A DNA stretch of 64,000 nt from Bermanella sp. WJH001. Its GTDB lineage: Bacteria > Pseudomonadota > Gammaproteobacteria > Pseudomonadales > Oceanobacteraceae. Shown here piece by piece: positions 53,578 through 63,520 of the stretch. Every line of letters begins with the position of its first letter. The first letter of the stretch is position 1. A model generated the notes under the pieces. The model worked only from the letters and a program-made list of their open reading frames with translations. It searched no databases and was not told the DNA's origin. Where the stretch lies: the NCBI RefSeq assembly GCF_030070105.1, contig NZ_JASJOO010000003.1, positions 171,155 to 235,154 of the forward strand, read 5' to 3'. The position numbers were made by a program, and so were the translations under genes.

Positions 53578-54090
53578 ATGCCTAATTATGTACGCTCTTA
53601 TCAAAAGGGTGGCACCTTCTTTTTTACCCTCGTTACCCATAATCGCCAAAACATTCTGACGACCCCGCCTGTACGCAAAGCATTGCGTGAATCGATCATC
53701 CAAATTCGTAATGAGATGCCATTCAATATCATCGCTTGGTGCTTACTACCAGATCACCTTCACGCCATCTGGGCATTACCAGAGAAAGATGATGACTATT
53801 CAAAGCGCTGGGGCCGAATAAAGGCAATGACCACAATGCGATTAAAAAAAGAGCATGTTATTACGAACCAGCAAAGTATTTGGCAACCTCGTTTTTGGGA
53901 ACACCAAATTCGTAATGATTCAGATTTGAATACGCATATAGATTATGTGCACATCAACCCTGTCAAACATAACCTGGTTAACACACCGCGTGACTGGCCG
54001 TACTCTACCTTTCATAAATTCCTTCATACAGGGAGTTATGATTCAAACTGGGGTGAGAATTTAACGTTTAATGGGGAGTTTGGTGAATAG
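53578..54090 (+). CDS. REP-associated tyrosine transposase (RAYT)
   Basis: The 170-residue protein is a Y1-type HUH transposase of the IS200/IS605 superfamily, RAYT group. The metal-binding HUH motif is HLH at residues 60-62 (LLPDHLHAIW), and the catalytic Tyr is at about residue 123 in HIDYVHINPVKH. RAYTs cut and move REP elements, recognising a GTAG or CTAC tetranucleotide beside the hairpin. This gene lies inside the array it is expected to act on. The ATG at 53578 has GGAGG upstream; the frame is open 24 codons further through the repeat but is not likely translated. The motifs are intact, so it is probably active. Confidence 0.95.
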   Translation: MPNYVRSYQKGGTFFFTLVTHNRQNILTTPPVRKALRESIIQIRNEMPFNIIAWCLLPDHLHAIWALPEKDDDYSKRWGRIKAMTTMRLKKEHVITNQQSIWQPRFWEHQIRNDSDLNTHIDYVHINPVKHNLVNTPRDWPYSTFHKFLHTGSYDSNWGENLTFNGEFGE

Positions 54091-54120
54091 ATACGTTGCT
54101 TATTATCAGCCAATATTTCT

Positions 54121-54365
54121 GTCGGGCAATGCCCGACCTACAGAATATAATTTAGATTCACCGTAGGGTGGGCACCGCCCACCAGCTAATGTTTGCGTCG
54201 GGCAATGCCCGACCTACAGAATATAATTTAAATTCACCGTAGGCTGGGCACCGCCCACCGGCTAATGTTTGCGTCGGGCAATGCCCGACCTACAGAATAT
54301 AATTTAGATTCACCGTAGGGTGGGCACCGTCCACCGGCTAATGTTTGCGTCGGGCAATGCCCGAC
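54121..54365. repeat. Four 76-bp BIME units downstream of the RAYT gene
   Basis: Units have their GTCGGGCAATGCCCGAC hairpins at 54121, 54197, 54273 and 54349, again spaced 76 bases. They match the upstream array except for small changes such as GTAGGCTGGGCACC in one unit. The first lacks the preceding GC (reads CTGTCGGG). The remaining DNA to 54560 shows no gene and holds the promoter of the antiporter gene. Confidence 0.95.
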
Positions 54366-54560
54366 GTACAAAGCTACTTTCTAAAAACAATTATAAACCT
54401 GTACGATCCCGCACCTGCGGGTGAATAAATGCCGATTCGCGCGCGATGCAAATTCGAACAAACCTGCATACATCAACCCACGCAGTTACAGCACAATCCC
54501 CACTAGCAAAATCCAGCCTTAGTGCTACAGTACCTCCACTCACTATCTTAAGGATTTATA

Positions 54561-56432
54561 ATGGAAAGCATTAGTGCATTGTCACTACTGGCCAGCATTG
54601 GCGTATTATCACTTCTTTGCCAATGGTTTGCTTGGCGAATTCGCATTCCTGCCATATTGCCACTACTGGTATGTGGCTTACTTGTTGGGCCTGTGTTTCA
54701 TTTATTAGACCCAGATGCCTTATTTGGTGACTTGTTGTTTCCTATGGTGTCACTTGCGGTTGCCATTATTTTATTTGAAGGCAGCTTGACCTTAGAGTTT
54801 AAACAAATTCAAGGTCATGGTGCCATGGTGCGCAACTTAGTGAGCGTGGGTATGCTGGCTACGTTTGCCATTATCGGTGTGTTTACGCACTTTATTATGG
54901 GTTTATCGTGGGAGCTTTCTGCGCTGTTTGGTGCATTGGTGGTGGTTACCGGTCCAACTGTAATTGTGCCGATGCTGCGCTCTATTCGCCCTACCGCCAA
55001 GGTGGCTAATATTTTACGCTGGGAAGGCATCATCATAGATCCTATTGGTGCATTACTAGCGGTTCTGGTTTATGAATTTATTATCTCCAGCCGTGACACC
55101 GCCATGATTCATGCTATGCAGGCGTTTGGTGTGACGTTATTTGTCGGTTTTGGTTTAGGCTGGGCTGCGGCAAAAATTTTAATCGAAACCCTGAATCGCA
55201 ATTGGTTACCGCACTATTTACAAAACCCCGCCACCCTTACCTTTATGTTAGGTATATACGCGGTATCGAACTTTTTACAACATGAGTCTGGTTTACTAAC
55301 CGTGACCGTTATGGGCATGGTGATGGCCAATAGCCGTAAGGTAGACCTTGAAGGTATTTTAGAATTTAAAGAGTCGCTAAGTGTATTACTTATTTCGGCG
55401 TTATTTATTATTTTAGCCGCTCGCTTAGACTTATCTCACTTTGTCACCCTTGGCATGCCAATGGTGTTTTTATTGCTTATTATTCTGTTTATTGCGCGCC
55501 CATTAAGCGTTTTAATTTCAGCTTATAAATTAGATTTAAACTGGAAAGAAAAAGCCCTGCTTTCTTGGATCGCCCCACGCGGTATTGTGGCGGCGGCTGT
55601 TTCTGCGCTCTTTGCATTAAAACTAGAAACCGCCGGTTGGCAAGGGGCCGATATTTTAGTGCCCATGGTGTTTATGGTGATCATCACCACGGTTGTATTA
55701 CAAAGTTTAACGGCTAAGTTTGTGGCCGGTGCTCTTGGCTTACAAGAACCTGCTGCGCAAGGCTTTTTGATTTTTGGTGCCAACGATACCGCCCGCGCCA
55801 TTGCCAAAATCCTAACGGAGCAAAACGTAAAAATTCGCATTGCCGATACCAACTGGGAAAACCTAAGCCAAGCTCGCATGGAAGGTTTACCTGTTTACTT
55901 TGGCAACCCTGCATCTGAACACGCCACCAATCATGTGGATTTATCCGGCATTGGTCGCTTGTTAATTTTATCGCCTTATAAACAATTAAACCCATTAGTC
56001 AGCATGCACTTTTTAGATTGGTTTGGTAAAGATAAAGTATTTGGTTTAGGCAATGAAAACGATTTGCGCGCCAGTCATCAATCATCTGGTAGTTATACCG
56101 AAACCTTAGGTTTATTTGGTGAAGGCATTAGTTATTCAAAACTGGCCAGTCTGCGCGCTAAAAAAGCATTGGTGAAAAAAACCCAACTGACTGATAACTT
56201 TAGTTTTGAGCACTACCTAGAGCAATATGGCACACGCTCTCTGCCGTTATTTGCCATTGATGATACGGGTTACTGCCATGTATTTAGTGCACAAAAAACA
56301 TTATCACCTAAAGCTGGCTGGACCATTATTGGGTTAATATCGCCTGAAGTGAGTGCGGAAAAACCTCTTGAGAAACAGCCGGATACCCAAGGGAAACTTG
56401 ACCCTGCTGGCCCGAATACTATATTGCCATAA
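54561..56432 (+). CDS. CPA1-type sodium(potassium)/proton antiporter with C-terminal RCK-like domain
   Basis: The 623-residue inner-membrane protein has about 12 helices in the first 390 residues. VVVTGPTVIVPMLRSI and LRWEGIIIDPIGALLAVLVY carry the conserved acidic ion-binding Asp region of NhaP-type CPA1 exchangers. A Rossmann domain (QGFLIFGANDTARAIAKILT, about 400-520) resembles TrkA-N/RCK regulatory domains that bind NAD(H) or nucleotides. It would exchange Na+ or K+ for H+, useful in a marine cell. It converges with the AraC gene at a shared hairpin. Confidence 0.9.
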   Translation: MESISALSLLASIGVLSLLCQWFAWRIRIPAILPLLVCGLLVGPVFHLLDPDALFGDLLFPMVSLAVAIILFEGSLTLEFKQIQGHGAMVRNLVSVGMLATFAIIGVFTHFIMGLSWELSALFGALVVVTGPTVIVPMLRSIRPTAKVANILRWEGIIIDPIGALLAVLVYEFIISSRDTAMIHAMQAFGVTLFVGFGLGWAAAKILIETLNRNWLPHYLQNPATLTFMLGIYAVSNFLQHESGLLTVTVMGMVMANSRKVDLEGILEFKESLSVLLISALFIILAARLDLSHFVTLGMPMVFLLLIILFIARPLSVLISAYKLDLNWKEKALLSWIAPRGIVAAAVSALFALKLETAGWQGADILVPMVFMVIITTVVLQSLTAKFVAGALGLQEPAAQGFLIFGANDTARAIAKILTEQNVKIRIADTNWENLSQARMEGLPVYFGNPASEHATNHVDLSGIGRLLILSPYKQLNPLVSMHFLDWFGKDKVFGLGNENDLRASHQSSGSYTETLGLFGEGISYSKLASLRAKKALVKKTQLTDNFSFEHYLEQYGTRSLPLFAIDDTGYCHVFSAQKTLSPKAGWTIIGLISPEVSAEKPLEKQPDTQGKLDPAGPNTILP

Positions 56433-56467
56433 AGCAATAAGGGCGATTATGTAATCGCCCTTGCTTT
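56433..56467. terminator. Hairpin between convergent antiporter and AraC genes
   Basis: AGGGCGATT and AATCGCCCT form the core stem, extended by AAGCAA / TTGCTT around a small bulge. The AraC-type gene's stop codon lies inside it. It probably terminates both transcripts, although T-runs are short. Confidence 0.6.
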
Positions 56468-57484
56468 AAACGCTAATTTTTCCCGCATACTATTAGGTGT
56501 ATCGCCACACCAACGCTTAAACGCCTTTCTAAAGTTATTCGCATCCGAAAATCTAAGATAACTTGCTACCTGCTGATTACTCCATTTTTTTTGATGCAAC
56601 AAATACAAACAAATGGACAGTCGCGCTTGATCTTGAATCCTTTGAAACGCAGTACCGTGTGTTTTAAGTTTACGTTTTAACGTTGCACGACTCATACTAA
56701 ATGCCAAAGCCGCTTGGTCTAAACTTGGGTTAAGCTGTATATTTTGTTGATTCCAGCGTGTTAATTGGCCAATTAATCCAGGGGCTATATCTTGGTATTT
56801 TTGATCTGCTTGGCGCCTAAGTAATTCTTTTATGGCAATACTGGTGTTGAAGCTGGTCCAAGGTTTGATGAAATCATGATGATTTAATGCCAATAGGTTA
56901 ACCCCCATATTAAACTGAACGTTATCACCTAAGTTAACAGCATATTCTTCAAGGTATTTTGGTGGCTCATATGAAAAGCCCAAACGCCATGCTAACTTTT
57001 TTTGGTTCAACCAATGACTCAATGACAGCAATGCCGTTGAATAGGCTTCAACTAAAAATCGAAGAATAGAGCTCACGCCTACTTCGTCTTGCCAATAAAT
57101 AAATACGTATTCATCTGCATTAATAACAATAGGTTTTAATAATGGGCATAACATTTCGCTGTAATCATGAACAACCATAATTAACTCAGAAAGGTTTGAC
57201 GTACTTTGCAATAACTGGCTAAAAACATCATAGTGCCCAGGCCAGAGTGCATGCCCCCATCGAAACGCCAACTCAGGCTCACCTAATTTTTGAGCGTTTT
57301 CAATTACCCGAATAAATTGTAATGCACTGATATATTTATTGCCCGATGCAATATCTTCGTAAAATAAACCCGAGCCTTTTAAGTATTGGTGATGATGAAG
57401 ACCTTGCGCATCCATTAAATCCATCAATTTTAACAATTGAAAATGGGCAGGATAAATCGCTTGATGGCATTCTCGAAATTGCAT
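56447..57484 (-). CDS. AraC-family transcriptional regulator
   Basis: The 345-residue protein has an N-terminal arabinose-binding-like ligand domain of the PF12625 type (about residues 20-210, with PELAFRWGHALWPGHYDVFS). A C-terminal AraC double helix-turn-helix (about 240-340) includes LDQAALAFSMSRATLKRKLK and VASYLRFSDANNFRKAFKRW. Regulators of this group act on amino acid, amine or lipid genes. It starts five bases after the stop of the degenerate GGDEF protein gene, so both form one operon. The target is unknown. Confidence 0.93.
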   Translation of the reverse strand: MQFRECHQAIYPAHFQLLKLMDLMDAQGLHHHQYLKGSGLFYEDIASGNKYISALQFIRVIENAQKLGEPELAFRWGHALWPGHYDVFSQLLQSTSNLSELIMVVHDYSEMLCPLLKPIVINADEYVFIYWQDEVGVSSILRFLVEAYSTALLSLSHWLNQKKLAWRLGFSYEPPKYLEEYAVNLGDNVQFNMGVNLLALNHHDFIKPWTSFNTSIAIKELLRRQADQKYQDIAPGLIGQLTRWNQQNIQLNPSLDQAALAFSMSRATLKRKLKTHGTAFQRIQDQARLSICLYLLHQKKWSNQQVASYLRFSDANNFRKAFKRWCGDTPNSMREKLAFKARAIT

Positions 57485-57489
57485 ACCGG

Positions 57490-58395
57490 TTAAGCCACGT
57501 GACGTGATGACTTATTATTCATTAGATCCTTGTTTGCTAAGCCAATCAAGCAGGTTGACTCAAATCCTTGAGCACCTGCTATTCCCGTTACTATGCGTGG
57601 CAAGTAAGTGTCATCACTGGTGTGTAAGCGAAAATAAAAGTGTGCCACGGCATCTTCTAATTGAAAGGCAATCTCTTTTGCTTTTTTTAACCCTGTATTA
57701 GGTAAAATAATCGAAAATCGATCAGCCGCATAACGGGTTAATAAATCTTGCTCTCGCATATTTAACTGCAAAAACTCAGCAAGCTGATACAAAAGGCGAT
57801 CACCTTCAATTTGACCATGTAAACGATTAAACATAGAAAACTGAGCCACATCAATCATAACCAGTGTTATCTCGTCATGCTCTTGTTGGCGACCAATTTG
57901 GCGAAGCTGCTTTTTTAACATATCAACACGAGATAAGTGTGTAATACGATCAAGCCAAGCATGATCACGAAATAACTGCTCACGTTTTTTAAGTGTGTGG
58001 TTAACTTGCAGCTGCTCTTGATACCAATGGTACAAACCATAGGTCAGCAATAAAATGCCTACTGGCATAGCCACTGATTCTAACCACTGATCCCACCATT
58101 GATGAGAAGGCAAACGAATAAACTCATCTAGGGCATCTTGCCAAAATGCCACCATCATAAAACCCAGACCTAGAGTGAGTAAGTTAGTAACCCTACCCTG
58201 TGGGCGACTGCCTAATATAAAAGCGATCCATAAGGCCATGGCGCAAGCACTGCCGCCTTCACCCACCACATCCATCCAATCTATCTGTGACCAAGGTTTA
58301 GTTTGACCTAGATACCAAGTCACACCAAAACAAACACTCAGTAATAAAAACAGAAATGATATTTTTTGTTTATGTAGTTTTAATGTCGCTAACAT
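57490..58395 (-). CDS. Membrane protein with degenerate GGDEF domain
   Basis: The 301-residue protein has about four predicted membrane helices (residues about 10-130) and a C-terminal GGDEF-fold domain (about 160-295). DEITLVMIDVAQFSMFNRLH matches the start of GGDEF domains, but the active-site loop reads AADRF at residues 223-227 instead of GGDEF. The catalytic Gly-Gly and Glu are lost, so diguanylate cyclase activity is not expected. It could bind GTP or c-di-GMP, or signal to the AraC regulator encoded just after it. The upstream spacer to 58718 is discussed with the Pho box. Confidence 0.82.
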   Translation of the reverse strand: MLATLKLHKQKISFLFLLLSVCFGVTWYLGQTKPWSQIDWMDVVGEGGSACAMALWIAFILGSRPQGRVTNLLTLGLGFMMVAFWQDALDEFIRLPSHQWWDQWLESVAMPVGILLLTYGLYHWYQEQLQVNHTLKKREQLFRDHAWLDRITHLSRVDMLKKQLRQIGRQQEHDEITLVMIDVAQFSMFNRLHGQIEGDRLLYQLAEFLQLNMREQDLLTRYAADRFSIILPNTGLKKAKEIAFQLEDAVAHFYFRLHTSDDTYLPRIVTGIAGAQGFESTCLIGLANKDLMNNKSSRHVA

Positions 58396-58651
58396 GGCAC
58401 CACCTAAAATATTTAACCTTTAGGTGAATACCAATTTATTGTGACACTTTCTTTACAGCGCTTACTTTATTGCGGGGGTTAAATTAGCTCACACTTTATG
58501 GGTTTTAATTGAATAAAAATACATGCGTAGCCAAATCTATCAAGGCATCCCGTTGTTTATGGGCAAATCCCTCACTTTTTACAGGTTATAACAGCTCATT
58601 CGTTATTTAATTGTGGCTAATATTGGTGTGTTTTACCCACACACAAAAAAC

Positions 58652-58669
58652 ACGTCACTGTTTTGTCAT
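58652..58669 (+). promoter_or_regulatory. Possible Pho box upstream of the phytase cluster
   Basis: Two heptamers, ACGTCAC and TTGTCAT, are separated by four bases, the geometry of a PhoB site (CTGTCAT, four bases, CTGTCAT). Both keep the GTCA core; other positions match only partly. It lies 49 bases before the TonB-receptor start. The rest of the 323-base spacer (58396-58718) shows no gene. Confidence 0.35.
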
Positions 58670-58718
58670 TTAATCTTTTTACCGTCTAGCCACCTTTGAT
58701 TTAAATGCGGTATAAAAA

Positions 58719-61505
58719 ATGAAAAAACAATTTTTAGCACACGCCATCGCCTTAGCGGGTGTGGCAGTTTTAAGCGCTGCCAATAGTGTGGCAGATGGCC
58801 AGTGGGAAGGTGCGCTTTTAAACGGCACCAGCTTACAGCCCATTAACGGTGCCACGATAAACATTGAAGATCTCAACAGAAATATTCTCGTTAATACTGG
58901 TGGTAAGTTTCGACTGAATCAACTGAAGCCAGGAACTTATGATGTAGTTGTACGCTTAGGTAACAAAACAATACACACGCAAAGCATCACCATTGAAGAC
59001 GATCAAACCCTAAGCTCTAATCTGATTGTTCAAGATGACAATGAAGTCATTGAAGAAATTTTAGTTGTCGGCCAAGGGGCTCAAATGCAGCGCGCCATTG
59101 ATCGCCAACGCTATTCAGACAATATGGTCAGTGCCATTAATGCCGATGCCATCGGTCAACTACCGGATGATAATGCCGCAGAGGCATTACAACGAGTACC
59201 CGGTTTATCCATTGAACGTGACCAAGGTGAAGGGCGTTTTGTCCGTATTCGTGGTATCAACCCTGACCTAAATGCGGTCACCGTTAACGGCACCCAATTA
59301 CCCGCCCCAGAAGCGGGCCGCCGTGCGGTGGCCCTTGATGTTATGCCCTCTGATTTAATCAGCTCGATGACGGTGACCAAAACCTTAACGCCCGACATGG
59401 ATGCCAATGCCATTGGTGGCAGTATTGAAGTTCAAAGTTTATCAGCCCTTGATCGTGTGGGTGGGTTTTATACTTTACGCACCGAGGCAAGCTATGAGGA
59501 GCACACACAAGAAACTAACCCAAGTTTAGCCCTAAGTGGGGGTAACACATTTTCACTTCCCAACAATAAGCGCCTAGGCATTGCAGGCGCCGTCAGTTAC
59601 GACCAAAGAAAGTTTGGCTCAAACAATGTAGAAACCGGTGGTGCATGGGATTTTGATAACAATGCAGCACTTGAAGAACTAGAACAACGTGATTACAGCA
59701 TTGAACGTACGCGCTTAGGTGCGGCTCTTAACTTTGATTACGAGATAGATAGCGACAACAGTTTATATCTGCGAACACTTTACAGCCGCTTTAGCGATGA
59801 CGAACAACGTCAAGCCAGCAAAGTTGAGTTTGGTGAATTAGAATTAAATGATGACAATGAAATGGAGTTTTCAAGTGCAGCTCGTATTGCTGGTGACACT
59901 GGCTTAGCTGAAGTAAAGCGCGAATTAAAAGATCGTAAAGAAACCCAAGAAATATTATCAACTACCTTTGGCGGTGAGCATTTCATTGAAGACTGGACCA
60001 TTGCTTATGCACTTGGTCACAGCAAAGCCAGTGAAGATGAGCCAGGCGGTATCGCAGGTGCCGTATTTAAACAAGAAGAACTAGACGGCATTGGTTTCAC
60101 CAATACTCGCAAACCCACCATGATTACCTCGGCGGGTTATTCGGATGCAAGCGCTTACGAATTAGACGAGATTGAATACACTCAAGCAAATACTAAAGAT
60201 ACTCAAACCAGTGTTAAATTTGATATCACACGGGATCTTTACCTTAACGATTACCCTGCCCTTATTAAATTTGGCGCCAAGTCATTAACCCGTAAAAAAG
60301 AACAAGAAGAAAACATCTATATATTTGAAGACTTTGGTTCTGCCGCGGATACTTTAGCTGACTATCAAGGTGGTAAAGCTAATTATGATATTAATGAATT
60401 TGGTCCAACCGTAGACAGCACACAAATTAATACACTTTTAAATTCGTTAAATAAAGCCGATGCTTTTGATGAAGAAGAAAGCAAGCTTGCCACCTACGAT
60501 ATTAAAGAAAATATTAATGCCGCTTATCTTATGACCCGTATTGATATTAATGCCTTACGTGTTTTAACCGGCGTGCGTTATGAAGCCACTGAAACAACGT
60601 TTAACGGTGTAAAATTTGATGGCGAAGCTGACGAATTTATTGCTTTAAATAGTAAAACTAACTCAGATGACCTCTTACCTGCTTTGCACTTACGTTATGA
60701 ATTAACAGATAACACCCAACTGCGTGCAGCCTATACCCAAGCGGTGGTGCGCCCTACCTTTGAACAAATGGCCCCTAGTTTTTCCGATACCGAAGATGAT
60801 GGCGACAAAGAAGCCAGCCTTGGCAACTCTGATTTAAATCCACTTAAATCAAACAACCTAGATTTGGGCGTTGAATACTTCACAGGTCATGCGGGTTTGA
60901 TCTCAGCCTTTTATTTTCAAAAAGACATCACTGACTTTATTTATCAAACAGATTTAGCAGGCAGCCCACAGTGGCAAGACTACGATGAAGTGGAAACCTA
61001 TGTGAATGGCGATAACGCCACACTTAAAGGTGTTGAACTTGCATACTCTCAAAAAATGGCATTTCTACCATCGCCTTTTAATGGTTTGATCCTAAGTGCT
61101 AATACCACGTTAATTGAGTCCGATGCCACCATCACCACGTTTGATGATGGCGAACAAATTGGCCGAGATATTTCGCTGCCTAATCAATCTGATGTCACAG
61201 GCAATATTGTTCTTGGTTACGAACATGGCCCCTGGATGGCTCGTATCGCAGCTAACTATAAATCTGAATATCTACTTGAAGTAAATGACATTAGCGATGC
61301 AAACAAAGATGTCTACCAAGCAGAGCAAACTCAATTTGATTTCAGTATGTCTTATAAAATCATGGATAACATGAAGCTCTCGTTTGACGTGGCAAACCTA
61401 ACAGATGAGCCATATTACACCTATGTAAAATCAGAGAAATATAACGCGCAATATGAAGAATATGGCACTCGCTATCGCTTGGGTCTGACTTTATCTGATT
61501 TTTAA
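58719..61505 (+). CDS. TonB-dependent receptor, probably for organic phosphate (phytate-associated)
   Basis: The 928-residue outer-membrane receptor has signal peptide KKQFLAHAIALAGVAVLSAA and a carboxypeptidase-regulatory-like domain (LQPINGATINIEDLN, GGKFRLNQLKPGTYDVVVR). A plug domain follows (QRYSDNMVSAINADAIGQLP, EALQRVPGLSIERDQGEGRF), then a barrel ending YRLGLTLSDF. It belongs to the receptor group common in Alteromonadales and Xanthomonas for organic substrates. The phytase and alkaline phosphatase genes behind it suggest it takes up phytate or its products. Substrate inferred from context. Confidence 0.93.
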   Translation: MKKQFLAHAIALAGVAVLSAANSVADGQWEGALLNGTSLQPINGATINIEDLNRNILVNTGGKFRLNQLKPGTYDVVVRLGNKTIHTQSITIEDDQTLSSNLIVQDDNEVIEEILVVGQGAQMQRAIDRQRYSDNMVSAINADAIGQLPDDNAAEALQRVPGLSIERDQGEGRFVRIRGINPDLNAVTVNGTQLPAPEAGRRAVALDVMPSDLISSMTVTKTLTPDMDANAIGGSIEVQSLSALDRVGGFYTLRTEASYEEHTQETNPSLALSGGNTFSLPNNKRLGIAGAVSYDQRKFGSNNVETGGAWDFDNNAALEELEQRDYSIERTRLGAALNFDYEIDSDNSLYLRTLYSRFSDDEQRQASKVEFGELELNDDNEMEFSSAARIAGDTGLAEVKRELKDRKETQEILSTTFGGEHFIEDWTIAYALGHSKASEDEPGGIAGAVFKQEELDGIGFTNTRKPTMITSAGYSDASAYELDEIEYTQANTKDTQTSVKFDITRDLYLNDYPALIKFGAKSLTRKKEQEENIYIFEDFGSAADTLADYQGGKANYDINEFGPTVDSTQINTLLNSLNKADAFDEEESKLATYDIKENINAAYLMTRIDINALRVLTGVRYEATETTFNGVKFDGEADEFIALNSKTNSDDLLPALHLRYELTDNTQLRAAYTQAVVRPTFEQMAPSFSDTEDDGDKEASLGNSDLNPLKSNNLDLGVEYFTGHAGLISAFYFQKDITDFIYQTDLAGSPQWQDYDEVETYVNGDNATLKGVELAYSQKMAFLPSPFNGLILSANTTLIESDATITTFDDGEQIGRDISLPNQSDVTGNIVLGYEHGPWMARIAANYKSEYLLEVNDISDANKDVYQAEQTQFDFSMSYKIMDNMKLSFDVANLTDEPYYTYVKSEKYNAQYEEYGTRYRLGLTLSDF

Positions 61506-61515
61506 TAGATTACGT

Positions 61516-61533
61516 TAGGGGGAATGCCCCCTA
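61516..61533 (+). other. Hairpin in the receptor-phytase gap
   Basis: TAGGGGG and CCCCCTA form a 7-bp stem with loop AATG, followed by GTTTTACGTTTT. It may be an attenuator or an mRNA-processing site that lets the receptor be made in a different amount from the phytase. Confidence 0.5.
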
Positions 61534-61565
61534 GTTTTACGTTTTAAAATATGGGTTTAAACAAA

Positions 61566-63449
61566 ATGAAAACAACCAACAAACTTTTTAGTATTTTTAC
61601 CGCTTTTTTATTAGCGGCTTGCGATCAAAATACATCAAAAATTGAATCAATTGATATAACCGTCGAACCATTGCCTTTAACTGGTGAACATGGATTTATA
61701 TTTACTAATCAACAACGCTTAAGTTATGGCCCTGATCAGAACATTGAATTAAGGGATGAGCTAAACACGGTGTTAGATCAACAGTCTTTAAAAGCGGAGT
61801 TTCTGGATCACCGCATTATGGATGGACAAACCGTTATATTTTCCATAAATGAACACAGTGAACCCAGCCTAATCACACGCAAGCAAGATTCACTTGTCAT
61901 TAAACATGCAACGGCAATTGAATCCCCCCTTGAAGGTCTTTGTTTGTATCAAGCATCTGGCATGCCTTTACAGGTGTTTTTACTTGATGAAAGCCATATG
62001 GCTAGTCAATATCTTGTGAATGAATTGAATGATTCAATTCAATTACAATTATTAAGACGTTTCCCCTTACCACCGGGTGCTCAAAGCTGTGCGGTACACG
62101 ATGACAGTGATCAATTTTTTGTCAGCGAAGAAAATATTGGCATTTGGGCATACTCAGCCCGAGCAGAAAGTGAAATCAAACGTAAGCCTGTGGACTTAGT
62201 CATACCTTATGGCAAACTTGAAAAAGATTCAGGGCCTTTGGCTATCATTGATAACACCTTATTTGTGGCCCAAAGCGGGCACAATATAATTAGAAGTTAT
62301 GACATTAAATCAGGTTCGACGTTTGAAAAAAGCGTAATCAAATTAGATAAAGATATTGAGTTAGACTCTTTAACGATTAACCAAGCTGACGATAACAACC
62401 TTCAATTCATTGCACTTAATGATCACAATAGCCAGCTGATCAGCTGGACGTTGCCTTATACAAAACTCACTCATTCAGCCAATAAAATTCCAAATGTGCC
62501 TGCACTTGTTGAAACCACGCCGGTCAAAACTCAAGGGGATGCAGCGGATGACCCTGCCATCTGGGTGCACCCTATTGATGCCCAAAAAAGTTTAATACTT
62601 GGAACCAATAAAAAACGTGGGTTGTATGTCTACAACCTTGAAGGTGAAGAAGTACAAGAGCTATTAGTGCAACGGGTTAACAATGTAGATGTGCGCCAAG
62701 GGTTTACCCATAAGGGGCAACCTGCAGATATTTCTGCAGCTAGTCAGCGTGACCGCAGCAGTATTGCGCTTTTTCATATTAATCCAAACAACGGTTTATT
62801 AACTACGGTTAATGAAATCAAAACCGGTTTAGACAATGTATATGGCCTTTGCATGTATAAAGGAATCAACCAACATATTTATGTGTTTATTAACGATCAA
62901 GACGGTCGCTTTGAGCAATGGCAAATTGTGGATAGTCAATCTGGCTGGCAAGGTAAGTTAGTGCGTGAGTTTGCTGTTGCCAGTCAACCTGAAGGTTGCA
63001 CCGTGGATGAATCACAGCAGCGTTTATTTCTAGGTGAAGAAAACCATGCACTTTGGACCCTAGGCGCTGAACCCAATACCAGTACAAATATGGAGATGAT
63101 TTCAAAAGTAGGCGATGTACTGACTGCCGATATTGAAGGCATGGAAATTTATGTAGGAAAAAACAAAAACTGGTTAGTGGTATCAAGCCAAGGCAATGAT
63201 AGCTACGTGGTGTTTGAAGCCCAAGCGCCTTACAAAGCTGTGGGAGAATTCAGAGTGGGCATCAACCCGTCGATTAGTATTGATGGCGCATCTGAAACAG
63301 ATGGCTTGACCGTATCCTCTGTTAATTTTGGTGAGCGATTCCCTGATGGTTTATTAGTTGTGCAAGATGGTCGCAACTTCATGCCAGAAGAAAACCAAAA
63401 TTATAAATTGGTTTCATGGCGTGATATTTCACACGCGCTAAATCTTTAA
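61566..63449 (+). CDS. Beta-propeller phytase lipoprotein, two propeller domains
   Basis: The 627-residue lipoprotein has signal peptide KLFSIFTAFLLAAC with lipobox Cys. The C-terminal half (about 310-627) is a beta-propeller phytase (3-phytase): GDAADDPAIWVHPIDAQKS supplies the Ca-binding Asp pair, and LGTNKKRGLYVYNLEGEEV and VNNVDVRQGF the substrate-binding Lys/Arg set. The N-terminal half is a second, degraded propeller (VSEENIGIWAYSA) without the DDPAIWVHP motif. Tandem phytases of this kind free phosphate from inositol phosphates. The start at 61566 is chosen for the lipobox signal peptide. It lies between the TonB receptor and alkaline phosphatase genes. Confidence 0.92.
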   Translation: MKTTNKLFSIFTAFLLAACDQNTSKIESIDITVEPLPLTGEHGFIFTNQQRLSYGPDQNIELRDELNTVLDQQSLKAEFLDHRIMDGQTVIFSINEHSEPSLITRKQDSLVIKHATAIESPLEGLCLYQASGMPLQVFLLDESHMASQYLVNELNDSIQLQLLRRFPLPPGAQSCAVHDDSDQFFVSEENIGIWAYSARAESEIKRKPVDLVIPYGKLEKDSGPLAIIDNTLFVAQSGHNIIRSYDIKSGSTFEKSVIKLDKDIELDSLTINQADDNNLQFIALNDHNSQLISWTLPYTKLTHSANKIPNVPALVETTPVKTQGDAADDPAIWVHPIDAQKSLILGTNKKRGLYVYNLEGEEVQELLVQRVNNVDVRQGFTHKGQPADISAASQRDRSSIALFHINPNNGLLTTVNEIKTGLDNVYGLCMYKGINQHIYVFINDQDGRFEQWQIVDSQSGWQGKLVREFAVASQPEGCTVDESQQRLFLGEENHALWTLGAEPNTSTNMEMISKVGDVLTADIEGMEIYVGKNKNWLVVSSQGNDSYVVFEAQAPYKAVGEFRVGINPSISIDGASETDGLTVSSVNFGERFPDGLLVVQDGRNFMPEENQNYKLVSWRDISHALNL

Positions 63450-63520
63450 AAATTCTTACATTTTTTAATACTTGCTCTATGGCGTATACATCGCCATAGA
63501 GCGTTTAAGGTTTAATCTTC

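Noticed and set aside
53077..54365. Regular 76-bp repeats as a possible CRISPR array
   Set aside because: The whole 76-base unit is repeated, without variable spacers. The paired hairpins and the RAYT gene explain it, and no cas genes are present.
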